From positions 1 to 64,000 of the forward strand of contig JBGTNL010000091.1 in NCBI GenBank assembly GCA_041743085.1: a stretch of 64,000 bases of DNA, written 5' to 3'. This document shows positions 17,161 to 26,435 of the stretch, piece after piece. The translations under genes and the position numbers were made by a program. Under the pieces are notes generated by a model. The model worked only from the letters and a program-made list of their open reading frames with translations. It did no database searches and was not told the origin of the DNA. The DNA comes from JAFMPW01 sp041743085. GTDB lineage: Bacteria; Bacteroidota; Bacteroidia; Flavobacteriales; Flavobacteriaceae. Each line of letters opens with the position of its first letter. Positions within the stretch are counted from its first letter, which is position 1.

Positions 17161-19392
17161 CTAAAAGGTAACCGATAATTTTCCTCTAATATAAAATGGT
17201 GTGCCAGGTGTAAAATGTATTTCCTCTACGGGTTCCGTTTCATTGAACAACCTGCTTTCGGTTGCAAACTGAGTTTCCTTCCACTCCGTGTCGAACAGGT
17301 TTTCCACGATAAATCCCAGCGTCCAGTTCTTTAATGAATAGTTCAAATTCAGATCGGTTACAAAATATCCTTCGGCCACGATAGAATTGTCTTCGTTTGC
17401 CGGTCTGTCCCTGACATAGCGGTAGTTAATCCCTCCAGAAAAATTGCCCTGGTTTCTAAAGGAAAGTCCCCCTGAGGAAGTTAGGTCCGGAGCCAGGGGA
17501 ATATAGTCCTGCCCTTCCGGTTCTTCGGTACTCCTGGCGTACGTATAATTGATATCCCCATTAAAATAGAGCCAATCCAATAATTGATAACGCAAACCGA
17601 AGTCCACCCCTAACCGCCTTGTTTTTCCGCTTGGTTCAACAATTCCGGCATCTCCCACGTAAACAAACTCCTGCTGCAGGTACAAGGTCCATAAAGCGGC
17701 ATCAAGGATAAGACGATCCATGGGTTTAATAATTGTTCCTATATCCGCTCCGAAGGCTCCGGGAAGAATTTTCCTGCCATTATTCGCAACTACGACCCGT
17801 GTATCATTAGAATGAAAGCCGATTCCGGTTTTGGCAAATAACTGTACATTCTCTGAAGCCGCGTAGATAGCGTTAAATTTAGGTGCTACAAATACTTTGC
17901 TCTCACTTAAACTGGTAAATGTTTCAGGTAGTAAATCCTGATAATCAAATCTTAAAAAATCCAATCGAAGCCCGGGATTCAAGGTCCACTGGTTATATTT
18001 ATAAGTAGCATGTGCGAAGCTGTAGGCATTTAATTCGTCTACATTGCCATAGGCAAGTCGTTCTAACAAGGTTTTCCTATTCAGCGTTCGAGAAAGCCGA
18101 ACTTCATTAACATCATCATACCTGAACCCAACACCGGCTTCATAATTTAATTGTTGGTCATGGTCCTCCAGGTGAAAAGACCTGAAAAATTTAGATTCGG
18201 CACCGATAATTATTCTATCCTCTTTTTGCCGTATCTGATCTCCATTTACGGGATCTTCCAAAAAGAAGGTGAAATTGGAGAAAAGTTCAAAATCATAGGC
18301 CGATAGGTATGCATGGGATTGCAAACTCCGGTGTTCATCCAATTGCTTGTTATGGTTAATCCAGAAATTAGACCTGCTTGTCTTGCCTCCCTCCGTATCG
18401 TCTATTGCCCCGAAACGGGAGATAAGTCCCTGATCCACTGCCCGCTGGGGTATCTGACCCGAAGCGTCCCATTTGCTTTGAAAATGTGAAAGGGAAATGT
18501 TGAGTTTCTCATCTTCCCGGTTATTGAAATTATACCGTCCCATAACATTTAGTCGGTTAAAATTCTGAGGAGATTCAAAAACGCCGTCAGTCAATACGAA
18601 CTCTGAAGCTATGTAGGCATTACTTTCTTCTCCTTCTGCCAGCTTTAACATGCTTAATCCCCTAAGGGTATTAAATTGCCCGGCTTCCAGGGAGATGAGA
18701 TTTTGATCAATAGCCTCCTTTAATTTCAGATCAATAAAACCCGCGGTGTTAAAATTTCCTTTGTCCGCATAGTAGGGCCCCTTACCAAAATCTAAATTAT
18801 CAATGGTTTCCGGGATAATAAAATGCATATCTGCGTAGCCCTGGCCGTGAGCATGGGATACCATATTCACTGGTAATCCATCCGCATTGATGGAAATATC
18901 GGTGCCGTGGTCAATATCGAAACCTCTCAGGAATATCTGTTCCGCTTTTCCGCCACCGGCGTGCTGCCCGATGATCAGTCCGGGTATTTTCCGAAGGATC
19001 TCCTGGGAGGATTTAACCGGATTGGCTTTGATATCCACATTAACGAGCTTGCTTAGAACATTAACCTTTGAAACCAGTACCACCTGATCTAATGATACTG
19101 CAGATTCCCTGAGAACTACGTTAATCTTGCCGTCGAGTTGATTTTCTTCCACTTTAATTCGCTGATTTTCGTACCCCAGGCTGTGGAAAAAAAGAACATC
19201 CCCGGCGGAAATATCATCAAGTTCAAAATATCCGGAAATGTTCGAATAGGTATATGCGCCGGTAGTTTTATTGTATACCCCGACTCCTTCCAGTGGAACA
19301 TTATTCTCGGATGTAATAATTCCGTTTATTTCATGTGCATTAAGAGTTGCGACACTGGCAAACCCTATGATGCACAGTATATATTTATACAT
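17161..19392 (-). CDS. TonB-dependent outer-membrane receptor of the NRPS locus
   Basis: This 743-residue receptor imports a ligand across the outer membrane using TonB energy. Domains: signal peptide (1-19), carboxypeptidase-like regulatory domain (about 22-100, INGIITSENNVPLEGVGVYN), plug (about 105-225) and a beta-barrel to the C-terminal aromatic residue (KLSVTF). The plug holds an unusual His-containing stretch VNMVSHAHGQGYADMHF that could bind metal. It is the last gene of the minus-strand NRPS arm, 172 bp after the His-rich membrane protein gene; an imperfect hairpin lies between (19445-19469). Context suggests import of a metal-peptide complex, but the ligand is an inference. Confidence 0.88.
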   Translation of the reverse strand: MYKYILCIIGFASVATLNAHEINGIITSENNVPLEGVGVYNKTTGAYTYSNISGYFELDDISAGDVLFFHSLGYENQRIKVEENQLDGKINVVLRESAVSLDQVVLVSKVNVLSKLVNVDIKANPVKSSQEILRKIPGLIIGQHAGGGKAEQIFLRGFDIDHGTDISINADGLPVNMVSHAHGQGYADMHFIIPETIDNLDFGKGPYYADKGNFNTAGFIDLKLKEAIDQNLISLEAGQFNTLRGLSMLKLAEGEESNAYIASEFVLTDGVFESPQNFNRLNVMGRYNFNNREDEKLNISLSHFQSKWDASGQIPQRAVDQGLISRFGAIDDTEGGKTSRSNFWINHNKQLDEHRSLQSHAYLSAYDFELFSNFTFFLEDPVNGDQIRQKEDRIIIGAESKFFRSFHLEDHDQQLNYEAGVGFRYDDVNEVRLSRTLNRKTLLERLAYGNVDELNAYSFAHATYKYNQWTLNPGLRLDFLRFDYQDLLPETFTSLSESKVFVAPKFNAIYAASENVQLFAKTGIGFHSNDTRVVVANNGRKILPGAFGADIGTIIKPMDRLILDAALWTLYLQQEFVYVGDAGIVEPSGKTRRLGVDFGLRYQLLDWLYFNGDINYTYARSTEEPEGQDYIPLAPDLTSSGGLSFRNQGNFSGGINYRYVRDRPANEDNSIVAEGYFVTDLNLNYSLKNWTLGFIVENLFDTEWKETQFATESRLFNETEPVEEIHFTPGTPFYIRGKLSVTF

Positions 19393-19564
19393 CGTTATCT
19401 TTTATATTTGTAATTGTTAGATACTTTTTCTCCATAAACCATGAGGAACCGTGGAACCCACCGGTTCACCGACCTGAAAATAAGTTTATGGGAATGGTTG
19501 TATTAAAATGTGGTTACGCGACAGCTACTTCTGAAGTTCAGAGTGTATCCGGGTATCCTTAAGG

Positions 19565-20038
19565 TTAGAGGGTAATTGATCTTGGGGGCTTGAACGGCAT
19601 TTCGGGGTAGCCATTACCGATTCCCCAAATGTTGTAAAAGAATGTGACCGGTAATTTATCCCGGTAAACTTTTTTAGTTTTATAGGGGTTGGCAGAGATA
19701 TGCTTGTCTACAACTATTTGGGGTATTGGGCCCTCGCCTGACAAATTTTGATCTTCCGAAGCCTCAAAAATAGCAGATATGAAATCAATCAAGATGTGCT
19801 CATGGCCTACCTGATAGTTGTCATGGTCGTGATAGCCGTGAATACCATGAACACTGCCGGATGGATCCACAGCGTGGGTTATAACCGAATTGGGGGAATC
19901 CATACTATGTGAAAAAGTATGCAGTATGCTATTTAATTGCAGGTGAAAAGGATGCAACAGATAGCAGATACCCATTACGAGTGCCAGCCGTTTTAACAGC
20001 ACTTGTTTATGATCCTTATTTCTTATTTTAAGCCACAT
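19565..20038 (-). CDS. His-rich single-span membrane protein linked to the NRPS
   Basis: A 157-residue protein with one hydrophobic segment near residues 17-38, followed by a His-rich region (about 38-80, including HGIHGYHDHDNYQVGHEH). The dense His/Asp pattern suggests transition-metal binding, probably outside the cytoplasm. Small His-rich proteins of this kind accompany some flavobacterial TonB receptors. It begins 11 bp after the NRPS stop, so co-transcription is very likely. No named family is recognised. A role as metal chaperone or sensor for the receptor is an inference. Confidence 0.7.
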   Translation of the reverse strand: MWLKIRNKDHKQVLLKRLALVMGICYLLHPFHLQLNSILHTFSHSMDSPNSVITHAVDPSGSVHGIHGYHDHDNYQVGHEHILIDFISAIFEASEDQNLSGEGPIPQIVVDKHISANPYKTKKVYRDKLPVTFFYNIWGIGNGYPEMPFKPPRSITL

Positions 20039-20049
20039 CCCGAGTTGCG

Positions 20050-23000
20050 CTATTGCATTAATTCTTTCAGGGTTTCTTCAATATAACCGGCATATTCCCC
20101 TATGGTGGGGAGTTCAAAAATTTTATTCAAGGGAAAATTCATCTCTAATTCCTCGTTAATCCTGGTAGTGATCCTGATAGCCGCCAGGGAATGCCCGCCT
20201 AGGGTAATGAAGTTATCGTGCACCCCAATTTTATTTAGATGCATTACCTCTTTCCAGATGTCCTCAAGGAGTTCCTCAATTTCATTGCGGGGGGCTACAA
20301 AGGGGGTATCCATTTCTACCTGGATCTCATTAAGGCTCCGGAGCAAAGACTTATCTACCTTGCCATTGCCGTTCAAAGGCAAATTGTCCAAATATTTAAA
20401 TAGACTTGGAACCATGTACCGGGGTAATTTATTTGAAAGAAATTTGTCCAGTTCCGAGGAAGAAAGTTTCGACTTACCCGTGTAGTAGCCAACAAGCCGC
20501 TTTCGGTTTTCCCCTGTAACATTTTCCCCATCATACCCAATCTCCTTCATAATCCTTTTTACTTCCTTTTCGTCAATGTATTCATTTATTTCCTCCAGCG
20601 TTTCTTCCCTGGTTTTGTGGCCCAGCCTTACATCCCAACTATAGGGAAAGGAATAGTTACTATACCCCTTTTCTTTTTTATGGACATATATCCCAACCTG
20701 GTTGATGAGGCAATTGGTAGATCTGCCGGTATCCGTAGGCCTTACCCAGGCTACCTGTTCCTTTAAAAAACGAAGCATTTCACCGAGACTTACATCGCTG
20801 TATCTGTAAAAATCTACGAACTGGACTTTTTTGAAGGTGTCTTCATCTTTAAAGATGGATACATCTAAAAGCTTCTTCACAGCATCTTCTTCCCTGTGAT
20901 ATAATTTTCTCGCTTCCAGTATGGTATCGTCTATCGTTCCGGTATCGTCCGTTTCATCCCAAAACAGCTCTTCCGTTAACCGTGTTTCAAAAAATTGCCC
21001 GCGAGACAATCCTGTAACCACAAAAGGTATTTTCTTATCCAGCGCAACCTTGGTGCTCAGCGTATAAATGGTTTTAAAACAACCGTTACATACATTATAA
21101 TGGCGGTGCAGACTGTCTACAAAAATTTTGTTCATATATGGAGTCTCCCCATACATATGATCCACTCCAAGCTTACTCACAATCTTATCGATATTGGTTT
21201 TAGCCTGGTCCGATATATACCCGTTATCCAACGTAAAGGCCAGCACTTTCAATCCCATGTTAACGAGCTTTGCTAAAATGTACGTACTGTCCTTACCGCC
21301 ACTTAAAAGAGACAGGCAGTCATAGGTGGTATTACTGTTTTTTTTGGAGGTGAGAAGTTCCCAGAGGTTTTCTTCGGTCTTAAAATATTTATCGGTTTTC
21401 TCCTTGTATCCCTTAAAAGCTTTACAGAGATGGCAAACACCTTCCGCATTGAAATCAGCATTGGGAAAATTACTCGGCAAACCGCATTCCGCGCAATTTC
21501 TAATTTCTTTTTCCGGCATAGCATGTTTCTCATCCAAAACCACTACGGCGGCATGGTCGATGGCAGGATGTGATATCAGATTGGCTTCTATATCGGGTAG
21601 TTCTATTCTATAGCCGTTGAGTTTTACCTGTTCATCCATCCGTCCGAGATATTCCAGATCCCCTTCTCCGTTCCACCGTGCCAAATCTCCTGTCCGGTAC
21701 ATTTTAGTGCCTGGAAGAAAGGGATTGTCCACGAATTTTTCTTTCGTCAGTTCCTCCATATTAGCGTAGCCCTCTGACAAACCTTTACCGCTAAGATATA
21801 GTTCTCCTGCAAGCTGGTGGGGGGCCATATTTTTTTTGGTGTCCAATACATAAGCCTGCATATTTAAAATAGGTTTTCCAATGGGAACTGACGTAGCCGT
21901 ATGATGGGTTTCATCATATTCGCACACCACGCAACCAATTGTTGCTTCTGTTGGCCCATACTCGTTGTAAATTCGAGGGCTGCCACCAAATGAATCCCGG
22001 ATCGTATTGGCTGCACCGGTCTTAAAATCCTCGCCGCCCACAATTACGGTCCTTATATTGGAAGCGGAGAGGTCTCTCCCCTGAATTAAGTTGATATGTG
22101 AGGGTGTAAGTTTGATGGCATTTATCCTGCTATCCTCAATTACCTGCATTAGGGAAATGTCGGGGCCTCCTTTACCTTCCCTGTATATGATAAGTTCCCC
22201 TCCTGTGATCAGCGGCAGAAAAATAGAAGTTATAGTAAGGTCAAAACCGATAGATGTAAAGAAAGGAAAATTAAAGGCCTTTTCCCCTGCATAATAGGTT
22301 TTAGCCCAGGAAAGATAGTTTGATAGCCCCCCGTATGGGATCAATACCCCTTTCGGATTACCTGTGGAGCCGGAAGTATACAGCGTATAGGCAATGTCAT
22401 TGCGGTCATTCTTAACGCCAAGATCATAATTTAAAGATTCAAAAATACCTTTATTTTTCGAAGAGACGTCCAAAACCTCGATATTGAGAGCTTCCGCATT
22501 TTTTTTGAGATCACTTTGAGATAGCACAATACGGCAGTCCGAGTTTTTAAGGACATATTTTATTCGTTCCACCGGCCAGTCTGAAGCGATTGGGACAAAT
22601 ACGGCTCCCAGTTTCATTGCGGCAAGTAAACTAATAATATAATCCGTACTTCGGAAAAAATAGAGTGCAAGTTTATCGCCCTGCATTACACCGGACTGCT
22701 TCAGATATTGGGCTAATTGGTTGGCTTTCTTATTCAGTTGCCGATAGCTAAGCGTGTCGTCTCCGGATCGCAATGCGACCGATGACCCGTATGTAGAAAC
22801 AATATGGTCAAAATTATCAAGTACCGGTTCCCATTCATTTGTCGCTATTTCAGAAGCCAGCACTTCGCAAACCTCATCCTTGGACACAAGCGAAGGTTTA
22901 TCGACCTTCAGATTGATATCGGTAAGCATGGCATCCATTAATCGCAAAAAGTGCTGCGGTGCTCTTTCTCTTAACTTTTGATCAAAGGTGCCATGATTCA

Positions 23001-24165
23001 AATCGAATAACAGTTCCATTTCCCCGGTGGCATCGAAATCCACCGCATGGCAGCGCAATTGATGACTGCCGTCCATATGACCTGGATGTATCCATTTAGA
23101 GGAGGTCTCCATACCATTGAAGTCCGAAAAGCCGGTAGGTATATAGTTAAGCACTACGTTAAAACTCCGGCTTATTTCCGGGGTTACCTGTCCAAGTTGA
23201 GAATGTCTTATATAATTATTAACCTCCAGTCCCATTCTCTGAAGCACTTTGAAAAAAGTGTCTTCCCCACTTATTTCGGCAGTAACCGGGAAAATTTCGA
23301 TAAAGTATCCGATGACGTCCTGAAACTTCCTTGAAGTTCTGTTATGCGAAGGTGCACCTATGGCCAGTTTTTTTTGTCCGCTTATCCTATACAAATAAAT
23401 GTGCAGCAGGCTGGCCAAAATAGTGAAAAGTGTTAAATGGATTGTCCAGCTTCGCACTTCGGGCAGATTGGCCAGTTCCTTTAACTTTTTTGTGCGCTCC
23501 GGGCCCAGGGGGATGGAGATACGAGTTGAGGCTGTAACACCTCGTTGGGATTTATTCCCATATAAGGACGGGATTTCTTCATACTGCTTTACCTTCTCTG
23601 TCCAGTGAGAGTTGACATTGCTTTCATTCTTCTGACTAAGTTCAAAATGTATATAATCAGTATACGAATGACTGTCTTGCGATTTAAGGGGTACATTTTT
23701 ATCCAAACTGTCATACAGTTCGGCCAACCTGTCAAAAATTAACCTGAAGGACACAACATCTGTGACCAGATGGTGCATTACAAGGCACCAGATATACCTG
23801 TTCTCGCGAAGTTTGAGGAGAACCGAATCAAAAACCCTTTCGGAAATATCTAACTTTAGCCGGCTGCGATCCAACAACCATACCGCAATTTTACTTTCAT
23901 CCGATTCCGTCGAGAAATCGATTATTTCAATTTCATAGTTCACAGATTCCATCGGAGTTTGATAGGGTTCTCCATTTTCTTCGAAAAATAGTAACCTGAA
24001 GGCATCTACAGAGTCAACCAGCTTCCGGAAAGCTATTTTGAACAGTGATGGATTGAGCCTCCCCCTAATATCAAAAGTGTAACAGGTATTATTCAAGGGC
24101 ACTCCGGGATGCAACTTTTCTCCTGCCCATAGTGATAATTGACCTGCTGTTAGTGGTAGCCTCAT
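20050..24165 (-). CDS. NRPS C-A-PCP with a PP-loop ATPase domain inserted in the A domain
   Basis: A 1371-residue synthetase. The condensation domain is at about 1-430 (HHLVTDVVS at 131-139, where HHxxxDG is usual). The adenylation core is at about 450-885 (YTSGSTGNPKG at 596-606, GRMDEQVKLNGYRIE at 841-855). Then comes an insert at about 888-1215 with two CxxC pairs (C891/C894, C911/C914), the PP-loop SGGKDS (955-960), a third CxxC (C1026/C1029) and C1152. The A domain resumes with PLNGNGKVDK (1263-1272) and a PCP follows (LGGHS, Ser1326). By eye the pocket residues are D-L-T-K-I-G-E-I-G-K, close to the asparagine code DLTKLGEVGK. PP-loop enzymes adenylate a carbonyl and transfer nitrogen or sulfur; the Cys layout recalls TtcA/TtuA thiolases. 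There is no TE. It is tightly linked to carrier protein and His-rich genes. Confidence 0.93.
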   Translation of the reverse strand: MRLPLTAGQLSLWAGEKLHPGVPLNNTCYTFDIRGRLNPSLFKIAFRKLVDSVDAFRLLFFEENGEPYQTPMESVNYEIEIIDFSTESDESKIAVWLLDRSRLKLDISERVFDSVLLKLRENRYIWCLVMHHLVTDVVSFRLIFDRLAELYDSLDKNVPLKSQDSHSYTDYIHFELSQKNESNVNSHWTEKVKQYEEIPSLYGNKSQRGVTASTRISIPLGPERTKKLKELANLPEVRSWTIHLTLFTILASLLHIYLYRISGQKKLAIGAPSHNRTSRKFQDVIGYFIEIFPVTAEISGEDTFFKVLQRMGLEVNNYIRHSQLGQVTPEISRSFNVVLNYIPTGFSDFNGMETSSKWIHPGHMDGSHQLRCHAVDFDATGEMELLFDLNHGTFDQKLRERAPQHFLRLMDAMLTDINLKVDKPSLVSKDEVCEVLASEIATNEWEPVLDNFDHIVSTYGSSVALRSGDDTLSYRQLNKKANQLAQYLKQSGVMQGDKLALYFFRSTDYIISLLAAMKLGAVFVPIASDWPVERIKYVLKNSDCRIVLSQSDLKKNAEALNIEVLDVSSKNKGIFESLNYDLGVKNDRNDIAYTLYTSGSTGNPKGVLIPYGGLSNYLSWAKTYYAGEKAFNFPFFTSIGFDLTITSIFLPLITGGELIIYREGKGGPDISLMQVIEDSRINAIKLTPSHINLIQGRDLSASNIRTVIVGGEDFKTGAANTIRDSFGGSPRIYNEYGPTEATIGCVVCEYDETHHTATSVPIGKPILNMQAYVLDTKKNMAPHQLAGELYLSGKGLSEGYANMEELTKEKFVDNPFLPGTKMYRTGDLARWNGEGDLEYLGRMDEQVKLNGYRIELPDIEANLISHPAIDHAAVVVLDEKHAMPEKEIRNCAECGLPSNFPNADFNAEGVCHLCKAFKGYKEKTDKYFKTEENLWELLTSKKNSNTTYDCLSLLSGGKDSTYILAKLVNMGLKVLAFTLDNGYISDQAKTNIDKIVSKLGVDHMYGETPYMNKIFVDSLHRHYNVCNGCFKTIYTLSTKVALDKKIPFVVTGLSRGQFFETRLTEELFWDETDDTGTIDDTILEARKLYHREEDAVKKLLDVSIFKDEDTFKKVQFVDFYRYSDVSLGEMLRFLKEQVAWVRPTDTGRSTNCLINQVGIYVHKKEKGYSNYSFPYSWDVRLGHKTREETLEEINEYIDEKEVKRIMKEIGYDGENVTGENRKRLVGYYTGKSKLSSSELDKFLSNKLPRYMVPSLFKYLDNLPLNGNGKVDKSLLRSLNEIQVEMDTPFVAPRNEIEELLEDIWKEVMHLNKIGVHDNFITLGGHSLAAIRITTRINEELEMNFPLNKIFELPTIGEYAGYIEETLKELMQ

Positions 24166-24198
24166 TTTTAAGTTGAATATTTATGGTGTTAATTTAAT

Positions 24199-24438
24199 CT
24201 AAACGGCCTTGGTTTTAGAGAGGAAATTAAGGATATTCTGCACGGTCATAAAGTTCTCCACGGTCATATCTTCGGTATTTACACTTATGTTAAATTCCTT
24301 TTCCATAAAGATCACCAACTTCATCATGCCCAACGAATCTATAATGCCACTGCCTAAAAGATCCTCTTCCAACCCTATATCCTCTAGCTTTTCGTTTGAA
24401 ATTTCGGTGGTTATGTAATGAATAATTTTATCTTTCAT
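24199..24438 (-). CDS. Stand-alone acyl/peptidyl carrier protein
   Basis: A 79-residue carrier protein of the phosphopantetheine-binding family. The attachment motif is GSGIIDSLGMMKL, with the modified Ser at about residue 35 (DSL), and the helix pattern fits a complete four-helix carrier domain. It lies 33 bp upstream of the large NRPS. The adenylation enzyme at 24864-26435 is the obvious loading partner. I infer that it presents an amino acid (proline by pocket code) to the condensation domain of the NRPS. The Sfp-type transferase at 33897-34661 would activate it. Confidence 0.9.
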   Translation of the reverse strand: MKDKIIHYITTEISNEKLEDIGLEEDLLGSGIIDSLGMMKLVIFMEKEFNISVNTEDMTVENFMTVQNILNFLSKTKAV

Positions 24439-24489
24439 ACGATTAAATCTTTTTAATTACTTGAAAATAAATAAATTAAAAAATTAAGA

Positions 24490-24550
24490 ATCCCGCATTT
24501 TCGGGATAACCGCTACGCCCTCACATTAACCCCGAAATTTCTGGGGTTAA
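24490..24550 (-). terminator. Hairpin pair and T-rich tract before the carrier protein gene
   Basis: On the minus strand a perfect 8-bp stem (24550-24543 with 24533-24526) is followed by a 6-bp stem (24507-24502 with 24495-24490) and then a T-rich run just upstream of the carrier protein start. The shape fits a weak terminator or attenuator between the adenylation gene and the carrier-NRPS genes. No separate TAnnTTTG promoter for the carrier gene is visible. Confidence 0.45.
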
Positions 24551-24594
24551 GCATCCCCTTTTGTGAAAAAATGTTTAAAATTTATTAATGTTCG

Positions 24595-24868
24595 TTTCAT
24601 CTATATAAAATTTTACCAACCATCCCCATTTCCCTTATTTATGTCGGTTGGTATCGACCATTCTTTAATCGAAAAGAATCCTCGCAGCTTGCTGCGGGGT
24701 TTCCTATGAAATATCATTCCCCAAAAAGCGGGAATCTAAATGACAGAAGTTCGTTTTTCGACCTTTAGGTCGAAATAAAACCGGCGAAACCTGTGCCGGG
24801 CCTCTCGAGGTATACCCCTGTAGCTTGCTCTAGGCCTGCCTGCCGTAGGTAGGTTATAGGCTTTCATA
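24595..24868 (-). repeat. Dispersed palindromic repeat, copy B (composite)
   Basis: The left arm (24595-24669) and right end (24834-24868) match the 118-bp copies at 61537-61655 and 62892-63009. Between them is an extra segment of about 165 bp that matches the inverted copy A (9700-9920). The right end, ...GGCTTTCATA, supplies the TGA stop of the adenylation gene at 24864-24866. It therefore reads as a nested insertion inside the operon gap. Confidence 0.8.
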
Positions 24869-26435
24869 CCTTACTAGCTGTCAATATTTTTACTATTTCC
24901 TTTCTATCTATTTTACCGGAACTTGTCCTTGGAAAATCGTGCATTACCTCCACAACATCAGGAATTGCATAGGAAGGCAGAAGGGAACTACAAAAGTCTA
25001 TTATTTCGCGTGTATCCAGGGCGGATCCACCTGTTGGCCTTACAACAGCATATAACTCCCTGCTGTCATCTTCACCTTTAAACACAACCACTGCAACCTC
25101 CTGAACCTTGCTGTGCTTTAGGAAGGTCTGTTCCACTTCATCCAATTCAATTCTATAGCCCCTTAATTTTATCTGCCGGTCGTTTCTTCCCAAAAAAAGC
25201 AATTCGCCAAGATCATTTTGCTTTACCAGATCGCCGGTCCTGTAATAAATATGATCATATCCCTCCGCGACGCTGATCCTAAAAAATGATCGCTCCGTGA
25301 GTTCTTTGTTATTCCAATACCCGCTCATCATTGTAGCCGTGCGCACCACTAATTCGCCTGCTTGGCCCCTCTCTACTTCCATCCCCCTACTATCAAGGAT
25401 CTTATATTCTGTATTTTCCCAAACCGTTCCGATGGGTATAGGATCATCGGTCTCCGGAGGTGTTCCGATATCATAAAAGGTGCAAAGAATAACTTCAGCC
25501 GGACCATACAAATTACTAAAATTGGCGTGAGGCCATATTTTCATCAGGGCCCTGAGATGTTTGGTAATGAACACTTCACCTGCAAATAATACCCACCGCA
25601 AGGAACTGAAATCATGTTTCTGGATTTCGCCATGTATCAATAGCTGAATTAGCATAAGCGGAACGGAATACCAGACCGTTATTTTTTCCTTCTCCACCAA
25701 CGCGGATAAACTAACGGGTAATGTTAAATAAGCATCTGGTATGATTATGGCAGTTGCCCCAACCAGTGGCGAAACCAGATAGCCGAAGGTTGAAGGATCA
25801 AAGTGCAAAGGTGCGAACGTACCTATGCGGTCATTTTCATTAAAGCCGTATTGCGCCGCCGCGATCTTTGCCAGACTGAGTCCGCTATAGTGGGTATGCA
25901 TTATACCCTTTGGAATTCCTGTAGAGCCCGAGGTATATAGGATGAATGCCAAATCCTGTTCCAGGATTCTGGGCGGCTCATAGTTCTTAAGAGATCTTTT
26001 GAATATTTTGTCCCAGGGTACGGCAATGGCGCCACTTTCCATAGATATACCTATTATAAACTGCAGAGACGAAGGCTCCCTAACAATTGCCCTGATTTTT
26101 TTTTCTTGCAAGGTCGTCGTCACAATATGTGAAATGCCACAGTCTTGAAGAATAAAGAGTGTCCTTAACACGGGTGTGAAAGGATCAATAGGCACGTAAA
26201 CAGCACCGGACATCAATATTCCGTAAACTGCAACGGCAGTATCCAGACATCGGTTCATATATATTGCTACCCGATCACCTTTCTGAATTCCGGTTTCTAT
26301 CAAATAGGATGAAAGCTGTCTTGATTTGATTAGTAAATCCTTATAGGAAATGGAAACATCCAGACACCTGAAAGCATCTTTATCCGGTGATACCGAAGCA
26401 TCATATTCAATTATCTGGGGTAGTGAATAGATCAT
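24864..26435 (-). CDS. Stand-alone adenylation enzyme, probable L-prolyl-[PCP] ligase
   Basis: A 523-residue AMP-forming ligase with all adenylation cores: YTSGSTGIPKG (167-177), NLYGPAE (308-314), YRTGDL (398-403), GRNDRQIKLRGYRIE (416-430) and the A10 lysine SSGKID (K508). Pocket residues read by eye are D213, P214, F217, Y256, L283, A285, L309, L317, C318, K508 (DPFYLALLCK), close to the DLLYLALVCK/DLFYLALVCK set of the prolyl-PCP ligases PltF and RedM. It would load proline on the carrier protein at 24199-24438. No acyl-CoA-dehydrogenase-like proline oxidase is present in the window, so a pyrrole product is not supported. Its stop codon lies within repeat copy B. Confidence 0.88.
   Translation of the reverse strand: MIYSLPQIIEYDASVSPDKDAFRCLDVSISYKDLLIKSRQLSSYLIETGIQKGDRVAIYMNRCLDTAVAVYGILMSGAVYVPIDPFTPVLRTLFILQDCGISHIVTTTLQEKKIRAIVREPSSLQFIIGISMESGAIAVPWDKIFKRSLKNYEPPRILEQDLAFILYTSGSTGIPKGIMHTHYSGLSLAKIAAAQYGFNENDRIGTFAPLHFDPSTFGYLVSPLVGATAIIIPDAYLTLPVSLSALVEKEKITVWYSVPLMLIQLLIHGEIQKHDFSSLRWVLFAGEVFITKHLRALMKIWPHANFSNLYGPAEVILCTFYDIGTPPETDDPIPIGTVWENTEYKILDSRGMEVERGQAGELVVRTATMMSGYWNNKELTERSFFRISVAEGYDHIYYRTGDLVKQNDLGELLFLGRNDRQIKLRGYRIELDEVEQTFLKHSKVQEVAVVVFKGEDDSRELYAVVRPTGGSALDTREIIDFCSSLLPSYAIPDVVEVMHDFPRTSSGKIDRKEIVKILTASKV

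Noticed and set aside
19403..19410. TATATTTG near the TonB receptor start
   Set aside because: It is on the plus strand, facing away from the receptor gene, and has no -33 partner.
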